From Streptantibioticus silvisoli (GTDB lineage: Bacteria > Actinomycetota > Actinomycetes > Streptomycetales > Streptomycetaceae), in contig NZ_JAAGKO020000012.1 in assembly GCF_027947535.2 (NCBI RefSeq), forward strand, positions 62,001-126,000: a stretch of 64,000 bases of DNA. The letters run 5' to 3'. Every line of letters begins with the position of its first letter. Position 1 is the stretch's first letter. The notes under the pieces are model-generated. The model made no database searches and was not told the origin of the DNA. It worked only from the letters and a program-made list of their open reading frames with translations. Position numbers and translations under genes: made by a program. Positions 10,512-18,892 of this stretch are shown here, piece after piece.

Positions 10512-11346
10512 CCAGACCTTCCGCGACAGCCGCCCCGGTCGGCTCGGCGGTCAGGTACGGGCAGGCGTCGTGCGCGTGGGAGCCGTTGGCCACCACCACG
10601 GGGCGCACCCGCGGCCCGTACCGGGGGCGCAGGTCCTTCTCCAGCGCCACCACGTCCCCGTGGTCCACCACGTTCGTCCACACCAGCGCCCCGCCCCCGG
10701 GCCAGTCGCCGGGCTCGGGGCGCATGCGCCGGCAGACCATCGACACGCCCAGCGGCGACCCGAGGGTCACCAGGGCGCGCACCCGGTGGCCCGGCAGCGC
10801 GCACAGGGCCTGGTAGGCGACGACGGAACCCAGCGAATGACCGACCACGACCCGGGTGTCCGGTCCGATCCGTGCCGTGACCCGGTCGATCGCCGCCTGC
10901 CGCAGCGCGTCGTCCGTCAGGTAACGGCTGACCTGCTTGAGGTCGAACACCAGCGCGCGCAGGGCGAGGTCGGCGAAGAAGCCGCAGTTCCCCAGGGCGC
11001 GCAGCGCGGCCTGCACGGACCGGGGCGTTCGCGCGAGGGTGTCCGCCCCGGGCGCCACAACGCGCTCGTCCACCGCGGCGGCCGCCCGCCACCACGCCAG
11101 CAGGAGGTCTTTCTCGAAGCCCTCCTCCACGTCCTCGGCCGTGTACCGCGGATCGCCGACGGCGAGCGTGCTCCCCGGGGGCCGGAACAGGTCCCCGTAG
11201 AAGCCCATCGCCACGGCTTGCCGGGCCGGCGGCGCTCCACCCGCGCGGCGTATCCCGTCACACAGTGCCGGGTACCAGTCCTTCAGCAGGCTGTCCTCGC
11301 CCAGGGTCTGCTTGCCGACGCCGTGAACCGCCACCACTGCCGCCAC
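10498..11346 (-). CDS. Alpha/beta-hydrolase paired with the caspase/WD40 protein
   Basis: 282 aa. The N-terminus VAVHGVGKQ gives the oxyanion-hole strand and VVVGHSLGSVVAYQ the nucleophile elbow with Ser171; late Asp (VVDHGDVVAL) and His (ANGSHAHDACP) residues complete a plausible triad, so it is a lipase/esterase-type serine hydrolase. I chose the GTG at 11346, which has AGGGGGTGG about 7 nt upstream; the frame is open further upstream but that part reads as non-coding. It precedes and overlaps the caspase gene, suggesting joint action, perhaps as a second effector or a processed target. The substrate cannot be read from the sequence. Confidence 0.82.
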   Translation of the reverse strand: MAAVVAVHGVGKQTLGEDSLLKDWYPALCDGIRRAGGAPPARQAVAMGFYGDLFRPPGSTLAVGDPRYTAEDVEEGFEKDLLLAWWRAAAAVDERVVAPGADTLARTPRSVQAALRALGNCGFFADLALRALVFDLKQVSRYLTDDALRQAAIDRVTARIGPDTRVVVGHSLGSVVAYQALCALPGHRVRALVTLGSPLGVSMVCRRMRPEPGDWPGGGALVWTNVVDHGDVVALEKDLRPRYGPRVRPVVVANGSHAHDACPYLTAEPTGAAVAEGLDAGG

Positions 11347-11818
11347 AGTCGACCACCCCCTGCCGCGAGTGTACGGCGGGCACCACCCGATCCCGGCTGA
11401 TTCCGGACATCTCGGGGATGAGCCGGATGACCCCGGTCCGGCGTCGAGGCGGTCGCGGACGAGGCCGGCGCAGTCAGCTGTGTGCTTCCCTCCGCGATCC
11501 GAACACGGCGGCCACGCCCGTTCGGCGTGGTCCGGCCCGTACCGCGGTGGTGTGCGGCCCGTCTCAGCCCTCGTGCGGCGTCTTCCTGAGCGCGGCGACG
11601 GCGTACGTCGACCTCGGCGACATGGACCGCGAGCGGTGTCCGACGCGCGCCGTCGGCCGCAGCCCGGAGGAGAACGCTCGCCGACTCCTGAAGATGCCCA
11701 ACGACGCGGTGGAGATCCCCCGGGCCGGCCTGACGCCGGAGGGGACGAGGGAGGCTCGAAGGGGAGTAAGCGCCGTGCCCCCACGAGGTGAACCCCCGCC
11801 CCGAACGCCCGCGGCCCG
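11347..11818. other. Degenerate stretch between hydrolase gene and SDR relic
   Basis: No intact gene is supported. Composition is coding-like in places (for example the plus frame around 11590-11760) but no start, ribosome binding site or family is recognisable. It is probably promoter DNA of the minus-strand operon plus decayed sequence continuous with the pseudogene to the right. Confidence 0.4.
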
Positions 11819-12250
11819 GCGTCCGGGGCCGCTTCGCCGCTCGAACCCGCCGACATCCCGGCCGCCCTGGAGCTGCTCCGCCTCCCCGCCGTCCGCCTCG
11901 TCCGGGCCGCGCTGCCGCGCCTTCGTGCCAGCTCGGCGGGACGGATACCGGCGGTCACCGCGAGCGGGGTGAAGGAGCCGGTACCGGGGATCGCGGCACC
12001 CAACGCGATCCGGCCGGCATCACCATCACGGTGAACTGCATCGCTCCCGGCCGCATACCGACCGACCGGACGCGCCAGATGTACCCCGAGGGACCGCCGC
12101 CCGGCCGACTCGACGAGATCCCGCCGCACCGCTACCGGGAGCCCCGACGACGTCGGCGCGACGGCGGCGTTCCGCGCTTCCGAACGCGCCGCCCACCTCA
12201 CCGGGGTGACGGTCGACGTCGACGGCGGCCTGGCCGGAACGTTCTTCTGA
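11819..12250 (+). pseudogene. Remains of a short-chain dehydrogenase/reductase gene
   Basis: Pieces of an SDR protein appear in order but in different plus-strand frames. ALELLRLPAVRLVRAALPRL and AGRIPAVTASGVKEPVPGI (central helix and strand) come first, then GITITVNCIAPGRIPT (post-catalytic strand), then after a frame change GSPDDVGATAAF and LTGVTVDVDGGLAGTFF ending at TGA 12248-12250. The YxxxK active-site region expected between the second and third pieces is missing and the N-terminal Rossmann motif is not recognisable. At least two frameshifts plus a deletion therefore make it non-functional. No start is assignable. Confidence 0.72.
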
Positions 12251-12331
12251 CCCCGATACCGACCTGACCACCCGCCACCGCGTCCGGCCCGGCAGCAGCC
12301 CCGCTCCCGCCCCGGACGCCTTACCGTCCGA

Positions 12332-13300
12332 TCAGTGCGGGATGCCCTCGATGATGTCGCGGGCTCCCTGGCGCAGCAGGTCGGCCGCGGCGCGGGCGCC
12401 CATGGCCGCCGGGTCGTTGTCGCGCCCGCCGCGGACGTGGGCGTGCACGAGCCGGGAGCCGTCGGGTGAGAAGACCATCCCCCGCAGGCTGAGCTGCCCG
12501 TCAGGGTCGGTGACGCAGTGGCCCGCGATCGGGCTGTTGCAGTGTCCCCGCAGGTCGTGGAGCATGACCCGCTCGGCGGTGGCCTCGGTCATGGTCCTGT
12601 CGTGGTTGAGCCGACCCACCAGGCGGGCGACCGGTTCGTCGTCCTGCCGGCACTCCAGCCCGAGGACGCCGGCCCCGACGGCGGGCAGCATGGCGTCCGC
12701 CTCGAAGACCTGGCGACCCCGGTGGCTCAGGCCGATGCGCCGCAGGCCGGCCACGGCGACGACCATCGCGTCGAGCGGGGTGTCGGTCTTCCGCCTGCCG
12801 TCCAGCTTCTCCAGCCGGGTACCGACCGTGCCCCGCAGGTGTACGACGTTCAGGTCCGGCCGGACCCGGTTGATCTGCGCCTTCCGGCGGACCGCCGAGC
12901 TGCCCACCTGGGCGCCGGGCGGGAGGTCGTCGAGCGTCCGGTGGTCGCTGCCCTCGGGGAACACCAGTACGTCGCGTGCGTCGTCGCGCTCCAGGTGGGC
13001 CGCGAAGACCAGGCCCTGCGGCATCGGCACGTCGCCCGGCACGTCCTTGAGGCAGTGGACGGCCATGTCCACTTCGCCGTGCCGCACCATCTGGTCGATC
13101 TGCTTGACGAACGAGCCCTTGCCGCCCAACTCGGCGAGACTTCCGTGCCACTTGTCGGCCTCGGTGGTGACCGGCACCACCTCGATGCCGAGTTCGGGTT
13201 CGTGCTTGCGCAGCAGGGCCGAAACCTGGTCCACCTGGGCGAGCGCCATGGGTGAGGAACGGGTGCCGATGCGCAACGTCCGGACCGGGAAGTCGTTCAT
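12332..13300 (-). CDS. hemC: Hydroxymethylbilane synthase (porphobilinogen deaminase)
   Basis: 322 aa, the usual length. It joins four porphobilinogen units into hydroxymethylbilane in tetrapyrrole synthesis, in the cytoplasm. The N-terminal LRIGTRSSPMALAQ motif, the KDVPGD loop, the arginine-rich GSSAVRRKAQ element and the cofactor-attachment site LRGHCNSPIAG with Cys254 (dipyrromethane thioether) are all present. It stands alone, between an SDR pseudogene and the CHAT operon, not beside hemA/hemB/hemD as in the usual Streptomyces heme operon. It is therefore probably a second copy, perhaps serving a locally produced tetrapyrrole or acquired with the region. The ATG at 13300 is the natural start. 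Confidence 0.95.
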   Translation of the reverse strand: MNDFPVRTLRIGTRSSPMALAQVDQVSALLRKHEPELGIEVVPVTTEADKWHGSLAELGGKGSFVKQIDQMVRHGEVDMAVHCLKDVPGDVPMPQGLVFAAHLERDDARDVLVFPEGSDHRTLDDLPPGAQVGSSAVRRKAQINRVRPDLNVVHLRGTVGTRLEKLDGRRKTDTPLDAMVVAVAGLRRIGLSHRGRQVFEADAMLPAVGAGVLGLECRQDDEPVARLVGRLNHDRTMTEATAERVMLHDLRGHCNSPIAGHCVTDPDGQLSLRGMVFSPDGSRLVHAHVRGGRDNDPAAMGARAAADLLRQGARDIIEGIPH

Positions 13301-13564
13301 GTTGTCCTCTCCGCGTTACGGGTCACAAGATACCGGGCGGCGTTGGTGAGCTGGAACGGAATCGCGATGCGCCGGCTGACCGCGCGGTGAGGCATCCACC
13401 CGCACGTTGCTACGGGCTCGCCCACGTGTGGGTCGGCTGCGGGGAGAAGGCAGCCGCCCCGGGCCAACCGCCTCCGCCAAGACAGGAGACCCGCACCCCA
13501 CCTGCGGCAACCCGATGCCCACGATCGCACCGCTCCGGTGACGCGGATGTCGCATGATGGATTC

Positions 13565-16500
13565 GTGACGAGACCCTTCTTACCGCAGGGCCGGCCCGAT
13601 CCGTCGCACGGCGGGCCTGTCTGGCCCCAACTCCCGCCGCCCGAGCGGGATCTGCTCGACCGGCTGCTGCTGTTCGCCGGGCCGACGGGCGCGGCGCCGC
13701 GTGCGGAGGTGCTCCGGGAGACCCGCACCGCGGCCGCGCGGACGGCGTTGGCCGCGGAGTGCGGCAACGGGCGCTGGAGCGACATCGTCAGCGTGCATCT
13801 GCTCGGCCTGCTCGCCTGGACGCTCTGGCTGGTCACCGGCGACGAACGGGAACTCGCGGTCGCGGCGGACTGGTTGGTCATCGTCCGCCGGGCCGACCCG
13901 GTCCTGCTGCCGGAGCCGCTGCGCTCCGCCGGCCGGGAGCGGTTCACCGCGGCCGGACTGTCCGGCCTGGTCGACGCCGCCGGCGGCAGGGAGTACGCGC
14001 TGACCCTCGCGGCGCGGTTCATCGGCAGCGGGTTGGGCTGGGCGGCGACCCCCGGGGAGACCGAGGCCGTCGCGACCTACGTTCGCGCCCGCAACCTCCT
14101 GCGCGACGACGCTCCGGCGGCGGACGAGGAGGTGCGGCAGGCGCTGTCGCTGCTCCCGGCCGGGCGGCACTGGCTCACGCCGTTCGCCCTCGACCTGGCG
14201 GCCTGCGCCTGCGGCCTGCGCACCATGGCGGAGGGGGGACTGGCCTCCGAGGACGCGGTACGCCTCGCGCAGCGGGCGGTCGACATCGTCCCCGCCGACC
14301 ATCCCCTGCTGCCAAAAACCCTCACCTATCTCCATACCCTTCGCGTGGGTCTCCTCGCGCGTCAACTGCGGCCCACCACGCCGGCCCTCGAACCGTCGGC
14401 GGCCGCCCGCTGCCGGGAAGTGGTGGAACTGGGCCGCCGGGCGCTGGCGGTGAGGGAGGAGGACGACGAGAAGATCGCTGTCACCCTCAGGACGCAGACC
14501 GCTGCACTCTTCCTGCTGCTCAGCTGTGATCCCCGCGATCCGGTGCTGCGGGCGGAGATGACGCGGCACGGCCGGCTCGCCGCCGGGCGGTTGAGCGGCT
14601 CGCCGGCCGACGAGGCGGCCGTGTGGCTGGACATGGGCGACCGCCTCAAGCTGCTCTTCCTCTGGACGACCGAACCGGAGCGGCTGGCGGAGATGACCGA
14701 AGTGCTCGAAACCGCCTGCCGGGTCGCGCCGGCCGGGTCGGTCCTCGAAGCGAGGGCCGTCTGCGCACTCGGCTGGGCCGAGTTCATCCGGGCGGGGGCG
14801 CGCGGCGACCTGACCGGCCTGAACGCGGCGGCGGAGCACCACCTCCGCGTCATCGACCTGCTCGGCCTGCCGGTGCCCGAGGACTCCCCGGACGAGGCGG
14901 CGCAACGCGCCCTGGAGCGTACTCGCGCGCTCGCCCAGTTCCAGCAGCTGCTGACGACGCGCGCCGAGCTCATCGGCGACCGCGACTCCCGGATGGAGGT
15001 GTTGGCGCCGCAGACCGGTCCGCTGCCCGAGGTGGTCACCGGCACCGGAGACTTCTTCGACCTGCAGATCAGGCGGCAGTTGGCGCAGCAGCGCTTCGCC
15101 CAGGCCCAGCAGCTGTTCGTCGCGACCTGTGCCCAGGCCTTCGAGGACCTCAGACCACAGGCCCTCCGCAGGGCGTGCGAGACGCTGCGCGGGGCGGCGG
15201 ACGAGTACGCCGCAGCCGTACCGGACCAGCGCCACCTGGCCGACGGCGCCCACACGTGGACCGGACACGTCGCCCGTCAGGCGGATGCCATGGAGGCCGA
15301 GGCGATCGAGCCGCCCGAGGCGATCGACGAACTGGTGGCCACGTTGGTGGGGGAGGGCGCCCCGGAACTGCTGTTGGACGACGCCCTGTTCGGCCGGGTG
15401 AGCGGCGGGCAGCCGGGAAGGGGCGCGCCGGCGGAGGCGGCGGCGGGGCCGGCTGCGGGCGGGACTGCGGACGCCACCCGAGCGCTGCCGTTCCTCAAGG
15501 GGCACGAGGTCGCCCGCCTCCGCCTGTCGGTGGCCCTGGGGCAGGCCCGGCAGGCGCTCGGCGCGCGCCGGCGGGGGGAGCCGCACACCGCGGCGTGGTC
15601 CCGGGCTCTGGTGTTCAGCGAGCGGGGCTACGCCGATCCGGCCGTTTCACCCCTCAACCTCGTACCGCACGCATGGTTCATGGCCAGGATCGCCGCCCGG
15701 CTGGACGACCTGCCGGCGGTGGCGCCGCTGCTGGCCACCGCCGTCCGCGCGACCGCGTCGCTGGCCTCGCCCCGGTTCCGCCGCGCCGACCAGGAGGCGA
15801 TGCTCACGCTGTACGCCAACGGACTCGGTGACCAGGCGTGCGCCGCCGCGCTCCTGGCCGGCGAACCCGCCGAACGGGCGCTGGCCGTCCTGGAGACGGC
15901 CCGCGGCCTGCTGGCCGCCGCCCGGCTGAACTCCATGTCCGACCTCGGCACCCTGCGCCGCGCCTGCCCGGAGGCCGCGTCCCGCTTCGAGGCGGCCACG
16001 GCCGAACTCACGGCGGCCCAGGAGGAGACCCCCGCGCCGCGTCTGGCGGCGATGACCCGCCGGCACCGGGCGGCGGACCGGTGGGAGGGCGAACTCGACC
16101 GGATCAGGGGTCTGCCCGGCTTCGGGGACTTCCTCCGGCCGCTCGACGCGGCGACGGTACGTTCCCTCGCCGACCACGGACCCGTGGTCCACCTGACGCT
16201 GCATTCCGTCCGCTCCCACGCCCTTTTGCTCACCGCCGACGGGGTGGAGGCACTGCCGCTGCCCGGTGCCTCCCCGAGCCGGGCGCAGGAGTGGACGGGC
16301 CGCTTGGAGCAGGCGCGAGGGGAGCCGGGCACGACCGGCGCGCAGCAGGTCCGGGCCGTTCTGGGCGAACTGTGGGACGCGGTGGCGAAGCCGGTGCTCG
16401 ACGCGCTCGGTCTGCGTACCCCGCCCGGAGGACCGGCGGATCGGCCGCGCCTGTGGTGGATACCGTCCGGACAGGCGGTCCTCCTGCCCCTGCACGCGGC

Positions 16501-17242
16501 GGGCCGCTTCATCCCGCAAGCGGCCTCCCCGGGAACCGTGCCGTGCCAAGCCCCCGGCGACAACGTGCTCGACCGGGTGATCTCCTCGTACGCGCCGACG
16601 CTGCGCGCATTGCGCCACGCCCGGCTGCGGGTCGCCCCCGCCGGCCGGCCGGGAGTGCTGGCGATCGCCGTCCCGGGCGGCACTCACGAGCCCGGTTCGC
16701 TGCGCTGGGCCGGCCTCGAAGCCCAGGACGTGCTGGCCGAGGTCGGCGCCGGCCGGTACCTGGAACAGGGGGAGGCGACCCTGGCGGCCGTCGGGCGAGC
16801 CCTGCGTGAACACCCCTGGCTGCACTTCGCCGGTCACGCCGCGAGCCCGCAGGACGGTCCCCGCGCCGGAACGTCCGGCGGCCTGCTGCTCGGCGACACA
16901 CTGCTGACGCCGCAGATCGTCGACCGCCTGGCGCTGCCCTCGGCGGAACTGGCCTTCCTGTCCGGCTGCGGCACCGCCAGGGGCACCTCGGCCCTGGCCG
17001 ACGAATCCCTCCACGTCGCGTCCGCGCTGCACCTGGCGGGCTACCGCGACGTGGTCGGCACGCTGTGGCCGGTCCGGGACCGGGCGGCGGCACTGATCGC
17101 CGAGCGGTTCTACGGCGGACTGCGCGCGGGAGCGGTCCGCGGCGGCGCGGCCCCGGCACTCGACGCCGCGGTCCGCGCGACCCGGCAGGAGCAGCCCGCA
17201 CGGCCCGACCTGTGGGCCGCTCACCTGCACATCGGCCCTTGA
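13565..17242 (+). CDS. CHAT-domain protease with long helical-repeat region
   Basis: About 1225 aa. The last 300 residues form a CHAT (caspase HetF associated with TPR) domain: LHFAGHA with catalytic His1091, LSGCGTARG with Cys1135, then LHLAGYRDVVGTLWPV, the standard order of this caspase-related fold. The remaining 900 residues are Ala/Leu/Arg-rich helices, probably degenerate TPRs, that would act as sensor or scaffold. CHAT proteins in characterised systems are proteases switched on by a partner. The start is uncertain: ATG 13547 and GTG 13565 are both possible and neither has a strong ribosome binding site. Two further genes follow at 91 and 61 bp on the same strand and look like one operon. 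Confidence 0.9.
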   Translation: MTRPFLPQGRPDPSHGGPVWPQLPPPERDLLDRLLLFAGPTGAAPRAEVLRETRTAAARTALAAECGNGRWSDIVSVHLLGLLAWTLWLVTGDERELAVAADWLVIVRRADPVLLPEPLRSAGRERFTAAGLSGLVDAAGGREYALTLAARFIGSGLGWAATPGETEAVATYVRARNLLRDDAPAADEEVRQALSLLPAGRHWLTPFALDLAACACGLRTMAEGGLASEDAVRLAQRAVDIVPADHPLLPKTLTYLHTLRVGLLARQLRPTTPALEPSAAARCREVVELGRRALAVREEDDEKIAVTLRTQTAALFLLLSCDPRDPVLRAEMTRHGRLAAGRLSGSPADEAAVWLDMGDRLKLLFLWTTEPERLAEMTEVLETACRVAPAGSVLEARAVCALGWAEFIRAGARGDLTGLNAAAEHHLRVIDLLGLPVPEDSPDEAAQRALERTRALAQFQQLLTTRAELIGDRDSRMEVLAPQTGPLPEVVTGTGDFFDLQIRRQLAQQRFAQAQQLFVATCAQAFEDLRPQALRRACETLRGAADEYAAAVPDQRHLADGAHTWTGHVARQADAMEAEAIEPPEAIDELVATLVGEGAPELLLDDALFGRVSGGQPGRGAPAEAAAGPAAGGTADATRALPFLKGHEVARLRLSVALGQARQALGARRRGEPHTAAWSRALVFSERGYADPAVSPLNLVPHAWFMARIAARLDDLPAVAPLLATAVRATASLASPRFRRADQEAMLTLYANGLGDQACAAALLAGEPAERALAVLETARGLLAAARLNSMSDLGTLRRACPEAASRFEAATAELTAAQEETPAPRLAAMTRRHRAADRWEGELDRIRGLPGFGDFLRPLDAATVRSLADHGPVVHLTLHSVRSHALLLTADGVEALPLPGASPSRAQEWTGRLEQARGEPGTTGAQQVRAVLGELWDAVAKPVLDALGLRTPPGGPADRPRLWWIPSGQAVLLPLHAAGRFIPQAASPGTVPCQAPGDNVLDRVISSYAPTLRALRHARLRVAPAGRPGVLAIAVPGGTHEPGSLRWAGLEAQDVLAEVGAGRYLEQGEATLAAVGRALREHPWLHFAGHAASPQDGPRAGTSGGLLLGDTLLTPQIVDRLALPSAELAFLSGCGTARGTSALADESLHVASALHLAGYRDVVGTLWPVRDRAAALIAERFYGGLRAGAVRGGAAPALDAAVRATRQEQPARPDLWAAHLHIGP

Positions 17243-17333
17243 CCGCCCATGGCCGAACCCCGGCCCCGGACCCCGGTTCCCGGACCAGCGCGCGCCGCGC
17301 GGACACGTGCCCCGACGAGACGAGCCCACCGAG

Positions 17334-17765
17334 ATGACCACGCACACGGACGAGTTGCGCCGGCGCTACCGCGCCTTCTTGGCCCCTCAGGACGAACCCG
17401 ACCAGGTGCCGGCGGGCGCGGAGGCCGCCACGCTCGCCGTTCCCGCGGAGTCCCCGCCCTCGCGCACGGGCCTGCTGGCCGAACTCATCGACCTCTTCAG
17501 GCAACGACCCGGCCTCCGCTCCGTCGTCCTGACGGTGGGTGGCGACACGATCGGCGTCGCCCACCGGAGCACGCTGGAACTGTTCGACCCGGACGCGCTC
17601 CGCGGGGACTGCCTGTCCGGCCCGATGCCGGGCCCGCCCGTGCGATTCACCGCGCTGTACTTCCGCTGCCCGCACCCGCCGTGCCCGAACCAGAAGATCC
17701 TGCTGTTCGTCGACGGAGCGCCGCCGGAATGCGACCGGCACGGCCCGATGATCCAGGAGGCGTGA
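17334..17765 (+). CDS. Small Cys/His-rich protein of the CHAT operon
   Basis: 143 aa, unknown family. The first 50 residues are helical and charged (TDELRRRYRAFLAP). The C-terminus holds CPHPPCPNQK and then CDRHGPM, a CX4C-X(16)-CX2H arrangement that could form a small zinc ribbon. The ATG at 17334 was chosen; a GTG 27 nt upstream is an alternative. Its place between the CHAT protease and a membrane protein suggests it is an adaptor, substrate or regulator of the protease (inference only). Confidence 0.75.
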   Translation: MTTHTDELRRRYRAFLAPQDEPDQVPAGAEAATLAVPAESPPSRTGLLAELIDLFRQRPGLRSVVLTVGGDTIGVAHRSTLELFDPDALRGDCLSGPMPGPPVRFTALYFRCPHPPCPNQKILLFVDGAPPECDRHGPMIQEA

Positions 17766-17826
17766 TGGGACCGCGCACCGGCCGGTCTCCGGCTCGCGAC
17801 CGGACAACGGGGAAGGCGGTTTCGCG

Positions 17827-18762
17827 GTGAACCTGTCGGCCCTCGCCCAACCCGCCGGATCGGCCGTCTCCGGCAGGTTCTTCCTGGTCTCGACCCTGCC
17901 CACCACCCTCGCGGTGACGTACCTGCTCGTCCTGGTGTGGGCGGGCGCGCCCGGCCCGGTGCGGTTCGCGCACGCCTGGCGGACCGCCGCCGGCCTGGGC
18001 ACCGGGCAGATCCTGCTGCTGCTCCTGGTGATCACCTCGGTCGGCGTGGTCACCATGCCCCTGCAACTGCCGCTGGTCCGCTGGCTCGAAGGCTACTGGC
18101 CGGACCGCCTGGAGCCGCTCGCCGGCTTCTGCCGAACACGCCAGGGGAAGCGGCGCGACACCTTGGTCACGGAACTGGTGCCCGGAGCGGACCTCCAGCG
18201 TGCGGGCGAAACGGGCCACCGGCAGCGGACCCGCTACCCGGTCGAGCCGCACCGCCTCCGCCCCACCGCCCTCGGCAACGCGCTCACCGCCGCGGAGACA
18301 CGGGCGGGGCGGGCGTACGGCCTCGACGCCCCGGTCGTCTGGCTCCGCCTGGAGCCGCTGCTGGGCGACCGCATCCGCACCGCGGTGGCCGACCGGCGCG
18401 ACGCGATGGACGCCGCGACCCGGATGAGCGTCACCGTCGGGCTCTGCGTCCCGCCGACCGTCTGGCTGTTGTGGCGATCGGGCTGGTGGCTGGCGCTGGC
18501 CGCGCTGCTCGCCGCGGTCTCCCGACTCGGCTACGTCGCCGCCGTGCACGCCGCCGTCGCCTACGGGCAGTACGTCGAAGCAGCCTTCGACCTGCACCGC
18601 TTCGACCTCCTCACCGCCCTCCACCTGCCCCTTCCCGAGGACCGGACGCAGGAACTGGCGACCGGCGCGGCACTCAGCACCCTGTGGCGGCAGGGACACG
18701 CCGGACCCCCGCTGTTCCGCTACGACCACGGACCCGGCGACCGGCCGCCCCCGCAGGCATGA
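17827..18762 (+). CDS. Membrane protein of the CHAT operon
   Basis: 311 aa, no family recognised. Hydrophobic segments lie near residues 18-40, 58-82 and 200-240 (the last probably two helices), with a soluble middle part of about 110 residues rich in Arg and Thr and a hydrophilic tail. The GTG start at 17827 has GGAAGGCGG upstream. It is the third gene of the CHAT operon and ends just before a bidirectional terminator. A membrane partner for a caspase-like protease fits a model in which cleavage opens or releases a membrane factor, but the sequence gives no pore motif. Confidence 0.72.
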   Translation: MNLSALAQPAGSAVSGRFFLVSTLPTTLAVTYLLVLVWAGAPGPVRFAHAWRTAAGLGTGQILLLLLVITSVGVVTMPLQLPLVRWLEGYWPDRLEPLAGFCRTRQGKRRDTLVTELVPGADLQRAGETGHRQRTRYPVEPHRLRPTALGNALTAAETRAGRAYGLDAPVVWLRLEPLLGDRIRTAVADRRDAMDAATRMSVTVGLCVPPTVWLLWRSGWWLALAALLAAVSRLGYVAAVHAAVAYGQYVEAAFDLHRFDLLTALHLPLPEDRTQELATGAALSTLWRQGHAGPPLFRYDHGPGDRPPPQA

Positions 18763-18822
18763 CCGAAGCGCCGGGACCACGTCGCCGCGTGGATCCACCG
18801 CCGGTGCGCGCCGAGGACCCGG

Positions 18823-18851
18823 CGCCGCGTACCGCGAAAAGGTACGCGGCG
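18823..18851. terminator. Bidirectional hairpin between converging operons
   Basis: CGCCGCGTACC (18823-18833) and GGTACGCGGCG (18841-18851) form a perfect 11-bp stem with the loop GCGAAAA. It lies between the converging ends of the CHAT operon (plus) and the epoxide hydrolase gene (minus). Confidence 0.8.
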
Positions 18852-18892
18852 TCGGCGCCGGCTCCGTCGGCGACTGGTGCGTGGGCAGGCCG

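Noticed and set aside
11347-12201. N-terminal extension of the hydrolase gene
   Set aside because: The added 285 residues are low-complexity and antisense to the SDR relic; GTG 11346 has a proper ribosome binding site.
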